A stretch of DNA of 64,000 nucleotides from Guyanagaster necrorhizus (lineage: Eukaryota > Basidiomycota > Agaricomycetes > Agaricales > Physalacriaceae): NCBI RefSeq assembly GCF_019112545.1, contig NW_025064928.1, positions 207,785-271,784 of the forward strand, read 5' to 3'. Of the stretch, positions 60,467 to 64,000 are shown piece by piece. Below the pieces are notes generated by a model, which saw only the letters and a list, made by a program, of their open reading frames with translations, was not told where the DNA came from and searched no databases. A program made the translations under genes and the position numbers. How positions within the stretch are numbered: position 1 is the stretch's first letter; the number at the start of each line of letters is the position of its first letter.

Positions 60467-60933
60467 TATTATAATTTTTCCTACTTTTTTTCTTTTTTTT
60501 CTTAAATAACCTCTATTTATGCTTAGTCAGAGTGCTTAGACTAGCACTTAGCACCATGGAATCTGCTTAGTCACTATAATAGGCAGAGTCAGCCATTGTC
60601 CTTCAACACTCAGCAACACTCTTGACAGTGGACAATACTCTTTTGTGGATAGTAACAATGCTCCAGGATAAGAAGCACAATAGCTTAAAAATACACAATT
60701 AGTAGAACTATTTTCACTTTGCCAATGAACAGTATATAAGTAGTATAGCTCTTGCTGTAGATATCCAGCTTCAAGCTAAAGTTTATTCTTTACCATTCTA
60801 CTTTGAGCCACTTGCAAAGACCTTGGAACACTATGCTATATAAACATATATAGTGAACTTGAATATGACTGTATAAACTCCATACAGCATTCATTTATCA
60901 TATGTTTCAGTCACATGTCACTTAGGCTTAACA
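60467..60933 (+). repeat. 3' LTR of chromovirus copy E
   Basis: It starts TATTATAATTTTTCC (decayed TGTTACAATTT) directly after the purine tract AAGAGGAGGATAA, and ends GGCTTAACA. It keeps AGTATATAAG, GTAGCTCTTGCT and AGCTTCAAGCTAAAG, corresponding to the TATA, leader and self-priming segment of the intact LTR. Confidence 0.85.
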
Positions 60934-61387
60934 AGACTTTGCTGGCAATCCAGATGACCAAAAATCAATATCTAGCTATGCATATTTCATAGCAGATGCA
61001 ACTTTTGCATGGAGCTCAAAAAAACAGTCTACTATAGCACTGTCTTCAATAGAAGCAGAGTATACAGCTCTTGCATATATAATAAGACAAGAAATTTGGA
61101 ACAAGAATCTATTAGCAGAGCTAGAGTACAACCAAGATAAACTTACAATAATTTATAAGGACAACCAGTCCATTATTGCCATCACTCATGATTCTGCATA
61201 CTATATTAGATCAAAGCACTTTGATGTGTAGAACTATTTTATTCAAAAGAAGATTAAAAACAATATCATTGAGCTAGAATATTGTCTAACTAAGAACATG
61301 ATAGCTGATATCTTCACAAAAGCATTGCACAGACTCAAGCATGAGGAGTTTACAATGAGATTGAGATTTTTCTGGCTTAAGAGAGTG
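60934..61387 (+). pseudogene. Copia-type RNase H remnant (3' end of pol)
   Basis: The frame reads DFAGNPDDQKSISSYAYFIA, WSSKKQSTIALSSIEAEYTA, YKDNQSIIAITHDSAYYIRS, MIADIFTKALHRLKHEEF. This is the conserved RNase H end of copia pol (WSSKKQ, SSTEAEY, DNQSAI, ADIFTKAL). One TAG interrupts it. It starts abruptly after the LTR of E. Confidence 0.86.
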
Positions 61388-61700
61388 TGTTGGAATCAAG
61401 AATGATCAAGCATGATTGATCATATCAAATATGGTATGCTGAACTTGGCATCAATTCAGAAAAGTCCAGAAACTTTGAGATAATCCAAATACTCAAGTTA
61501 GTCCATTGCTGGCTGAGCATGGAGACTCTGAGGCAGTGTAGAAACTCACTAGAATATTATAGAAACATATCACTTGTAGTATATAAGTGGCTAGAATTTT
61601 TCTAATAGAGAAGAGACTTGTTACAAACTCCAACTACAATTGTGTACTACAACTCTTCTATACTCATCTAGAACTCTTATCACAATCCAAAATCTCAACA
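61388..61700 (+). repeat. 3' LTR of a copia-type element
   Basis: 313 bases from TGTTGGAATCAAG to AATCTCAACA, preceded by the purine stretch AAGAGAGTG and the RNase H frame. Past its first ten bases it does not resemble the candidate copia LTR at 28749, so the two remnants appear to be different copia families. Confidence 0.7.
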
Positions 61701-62286
61701 CACTTTACCAAAGAAATAGAATTCTAGATATATACTATCTGAAGACTATGGAGAGGGTCTGAAACAATTAGATAATAGCTTTAAATTTAATTAAAGAGTG
61801 ACAGTCAAAGGCACAATAGCAGACTGCTTCAGAATCTTCACTGAAGGAGAAGTCTGTAATGATCTCCTAGACATGTGTCTTTGTATAATGTCAGGAAAAG
61901 AAATCTAATCAAACACAAGTAGCTCATGCCTTAATGTTGACATCAATAACTCAAGAGCAGACAGTAGAATCTTTTTATCAGAAGAAAACAGCAGAGAAAT
62001 TTCCATGAAAATCTCCATATCACTGTCACAGATAATACAAACCAGACAAATGGTAGCAATAAAAGAACTTGCAACCTTAACTGATAAAAGACTGCCTCTA
62101 TATAATAACATGAGTCCAAAATATATACTGCATCATCTATCAGCTGCATTCAGGAAGAACAAGGATGTGGGCTTTATAGACATTCCTAATAGAAAAATCA
62201 TCCAAGCAACTATTGCCAGCCTATATAGTACAAAATAGACCACAATAATAAAGTAGATGAAGAGCACCAATAGACATTCAGAAAAC
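61701..62286. other. Unassigned decayed sequence left of copy F
   Basis: A plus frame at 62005-62238 (ISLSQIIQTRQMVAIKELAT, SPKYILHHLSAAFRKNKDVG) and one just upstream look protein-like and CpG-poor, but match no family I know. This is the target into which copy F inserted. Confidence 0.35.
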
Positions 62287-62723
62287 TGTTACGATTTATT
62301 CCCTTTTCTTCCCTTTTTTACCCCTATTTACGCTGAGTCAGAAGGTACAAGACTGTGGGAAGCTTAGTCAGCACAACTAAAACCTCCCATCGTTACACTA
62401 TGACGGTCGCGCTCGATGACACACAATCGACCTTTTATGTATGGTAGCGACGCTCAAGGACAACGGGCACAATGGACGCAGACACACACAATAGGCAGTA
62501 GTATAATTAGCAGACAACTGTACAGTATTTAAGGACCGTAGCTCTCGCTGGTATACCCCAGCTTCGAGCTAAAGTTTATTCACACCATCCTACCTCGAGT
62601 CTACTTTTGACCTTGAGTCACACCGTTCGGATATACATATAAGTGAACTCAGGTGATTCCTCGAAGTGCGAAGGAACATCTGTTTATCACGTGTATCAGT
62701 CCACGTGATGCTTGGGCTTAACA
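62287..62723 (+). repeat. Intact 5' LTR of young chromovirus copy F
   Basis: 437 bases from TGTTACGATTTATTCCC to GGGCTTAACA, rich in CpG, unlike the 34 kb to its left. It contains a TATA-like TATTTAAGG at 62526 and, 34 bases on, AGCTTCGAGCTAA at 62560-62572. It is the reference copy for the decayed LTRs of A-E. Confidence 0.9.
62526..62572 (+). promoter_or_regulatory. TATA-like box and probable transcript start of copy F
   Basis: TATTTAAGG at 62526-62534 is followed 34 bases later by the 13-base self-complementary primer segment (62560-62572). A start site about 30 bases after a TATA box would put that segment at or near the 5' end of the RNA, as self-priming needs. Confidence 0.55.
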
Positions 62724-62724
62724 A

Positions 62725-62737
62725 TTAGCTCGAAGCT
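62725..62737 (+). other. Primer-binding site for self-primed reverse transcription
   Basis: TTAGCTCGAAGCT begins two bases after the LTR end and is the exact reverse complement of 62560-62572 inside the LTR. It does not start with TGG, as tRNA-primed sites usually do. Tf1/sushi chromoviruses are known to prime with the folded 5' end of their own mRNA. The same pairing is found in copies B and C. Confidence 0.7.
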
Positions 62738-62779
62738 TCTAGCTTCCCTTTCTCAAGCCCAATTGTGCTGAGAAACTGA

Positions 62780-63310
62780 ATGCCTCCAGTAACAACCGCA
62801 GACCTGAATCATGACTTCTTCGAGCTTATCGCTTCCATCATCGGAACCCTGCTCGGACTTTTAGCCATCATCACTCTTTGCCGAGGACGACAATCAGTAG
62901 CAGCTTGGATAGTCAGGCACTACCAAGCATTCCAGCATATCCAACAAATTCTACGCAACGTAACCCCTGACCTTCCTTTCCATGACATCCCCCCCTCTGC
63001 CAGAACGTCCTTCTTCCCGCAAGGGGGACCCGTACCAGAAACCGGGAATAGCGACCCGGATTCAGGGAGCCTTCACGAGGAGGAAGGACCCCAACGCCCC
63101 ATTCGACGAAACGGCGGAGACCGCCACCCTGCTCTCACAGGGTTCCGGAATCCGTGGACGACGAACATCGCTCAGGAGCCCGCCAAGGTCTCCAACTACG
63201 TCACTCCAGCCAACTCCCCCGAGCATTCCGCCTCCCCAATTCCCTCAGGGATTGGAAACCGTGCTCGGGACTCCCTTGATGCTGCTCGGATGGCTGCGGG
63301 ACTCCCTTGA
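62780..63310 (+). CDS. First ORF of copy F, with N-terminal membrane-like segment
   Basis: A 176-codon frame opens MPPVTTADLNHDFFELIASI then IGTLLGLLAIITLCRGRQ, i.e. a ~20-residue hydrophobic helix close to the N-terminus followed by basic residues (RQSVAAWIVRHYQAFQHIQQ). The second half (after about 62995) is Pro/Gly/charged. It overlaps the gag-like frame that begins in +1 relative to it. It is either a separate small protein or the N-terminus of gag reached by a +1 shift. The start is the first ATG after the primer site and is shared with decayed copies B and D. Confidence 0.6.
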   Translation: MPPVTTADLNHDFFELIASIIGTLLGLLAIITLCRGRQSVAAWIVRHYQAFQHIQQILRNVTPDLPFHDIPPSARTSFFPQGGPVPETGNSDPDSGSLHEEEGPQRPIRRNGGDRHPALTGFRNPWTTNIAQEPAKVSNYVTPANSPEHSASPIPSGIGNRARDSLDAARMAAGLP

Positions 63311-64000
63311 TGCCGCTCGGATGGCTGCGGGACCCCGCGAAAGTCCTGACCCCCCCCCCGAACCCCCCCAAAACCCCCACGGAACCAGTCTCCGGCTCCA
63401 GCCCGTCCGTCAGCAGGCTGGGGATTGACAACCCGCGAGGAAGGGACGTCCATCCCGACTATGACAACGCGGACATCGCTATCTCCGCAGCAGGGGACCC
63501 ATTTCGACACCTCCACGTGGGAAGTGAGCCAGAAGTCGGGACTGCCAGCGAGAGAGGAAGGGCCGCCACGAGAAGAATCATACAGAGAATATTCCCGGAG
63601 TGGGACCTTAACGTCCCCTTCAACTATGATGAGGCGGTCAGACAGCAGCAGCAGAACCAGGAACGAGAAGCAGAGATTAGGCGAACCCGAGAAGAGCTCG
63701 CCGACTACGTTCGGGAAGAAGCCCGAGAGCGATACGAGGCTGCAGAGTACGACCAACAAGGACGAGCACAGAGAAGAAGAGAGGAAGTTGAAAGAATGGG
63801 GTCGGCCTCCCCTAGGGAGTATGAGCTCCGAACCGATACCGGATCCCCTTTCAGGGAGCCTGACTCAGAGGACGATCCATGGACGGGACCCGCCAGCATC
63901 GTCAGCTGGAATGAAGCCATCAGGCAGGGAAGAGCAGGAGAACCCCAGACTGCCGACCTCGAATATCCCGCCCGTACTGACACCATCTCGTCGGACGCCG
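62982..64000 (+). CDS. Gag-like region of copy F, frame broken by a 31-bp duplication, continues beyond window
   Basis: The frame from 62982 (PPLPERPSSRKGDP, RIQGAFTRRKDPNAPFDETA, GLETVLGTPLMLLGWLRD) is interrupted after a 31-bp tandem duplication at 63268-63329. The homologous sequence continues in the next frame to the edge: GIDNPRGRDVHPDYDNADI, RRIIQRIFPEWDLNVPFNYD, then Gln/Arg/Glu-rich EEARERYEAAEYDQQGRAQR. The WDLNVPFNYDEA block matches WDLNILFNFDDA of copy C, and VLGTPLMLLGWL matches VMPETLLMPLGWL of copy D, so this is the gag N-terminal half. The annotated span covers both frames. Confidence 0.62.
63268..63329 (+). repeat. 31-bp tandem duplication in gag of copy F
   Basis: Two direct copies, 63268-63298 and 63299-63329, differ at one base (TGCTGC versus TGCCGC). 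The unit length is 3n+1, so the duplication shifts the reading frame. Reading across one copy only would leave the frame continuous. Confidence 0.88.

Noticed and set aside
30195..60933. A single insertion event of the whole gypsy nest into one copia element
   Set aside because: No target-site duplication was found at the two ends, the copia pol core is absent, and the flanking LTR-like blocks differ.
28000..62280. Use of TGA or TAG as sense codons
   Set aside because: Host genes in the same window use TGA/TAA as stops, and the stops sit at sites where related copies have CGA, CAG or TGG. Mutation of repeats explains it.

Overview
The window looks like nuclear DNA of an agaricomycete (basidiomycete fungus). 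Genes carry many short GT-AG introns of about 40-60 nt. The gene content fits: a laccase-type multicopper oxidase, an NRPS-like A-T-R reductase, a secreted BBE-type flavin oxidase, an F-box relic of a kind common in these fungi, a YMC020W-like hydrolase and an expanded kinase. The right half is built of decayed LTR retrotransposons. No tRNA, rRNA or CRISPR array was seen.

Positions 1-27,710 are ordinary gene space. In order they hold: a laccase-like gene running off the left edge (-); a YMC020W-like alpha/beta hydrolase (-); a one-TM hypothetical protein (-); an F-box relic (-); glucosamine-6-phosphate N-acetyltransferase (+); ribosomal protein eL24 (+); an adenylation-thiolation-reductase enzyme (+); a DUF2235 relic (-); a synaptobrevin-type v-SNARE with two micro-exons (+); a CAMK-type protein kinase of about 1,230 aa (+); and a secreted FAD-linked oxidase (-). 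The genes do not form an obvious cluster. GNA1 (chitin/glycan precursor), eL24 (translation) and the SNARE (exocytosis) are housekeeping genes. The laccase-like protein, the A-T-R enzyme and the FAD oxidase are of the kind used in secondary or extracellular oxidative metabolism.

From about 27.8 to 62.3 kb the composition changes abruptly. The DNA is AT-rich, CpG almost disappears, and reading frames are full of TGA/TAG/TAA. This is a nest of LTR retrotransposons: five partial copies (A-E) of one Ty3/gypsy chromovirus family in both orientations, a piece of a second chromovirus family (X), and remnants of two copia-type elements. The decay pattern is that of C-to-T mutation of methylated repeats (RIP-like). 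Element X carries a spliced, antisense, cysteine-motif gene between its chromodomain and its 3' LTR.

At 62,287 a young, CpG-rich, undecayed copy (F) of the same chromovirus family begins and runs off the right edge. It is the key for reading the decayed copies. Its LTR contains a 13-base segment exactly complementary to the site just after the LTR, about 34 bases downstream of a TATA-like box, which points to Tf1/sushi-type self-priming. Its first ORF starts with a predicted membrane segment and is offset by +1 from the gag-like frame. The same offset is present in decayed copy B.
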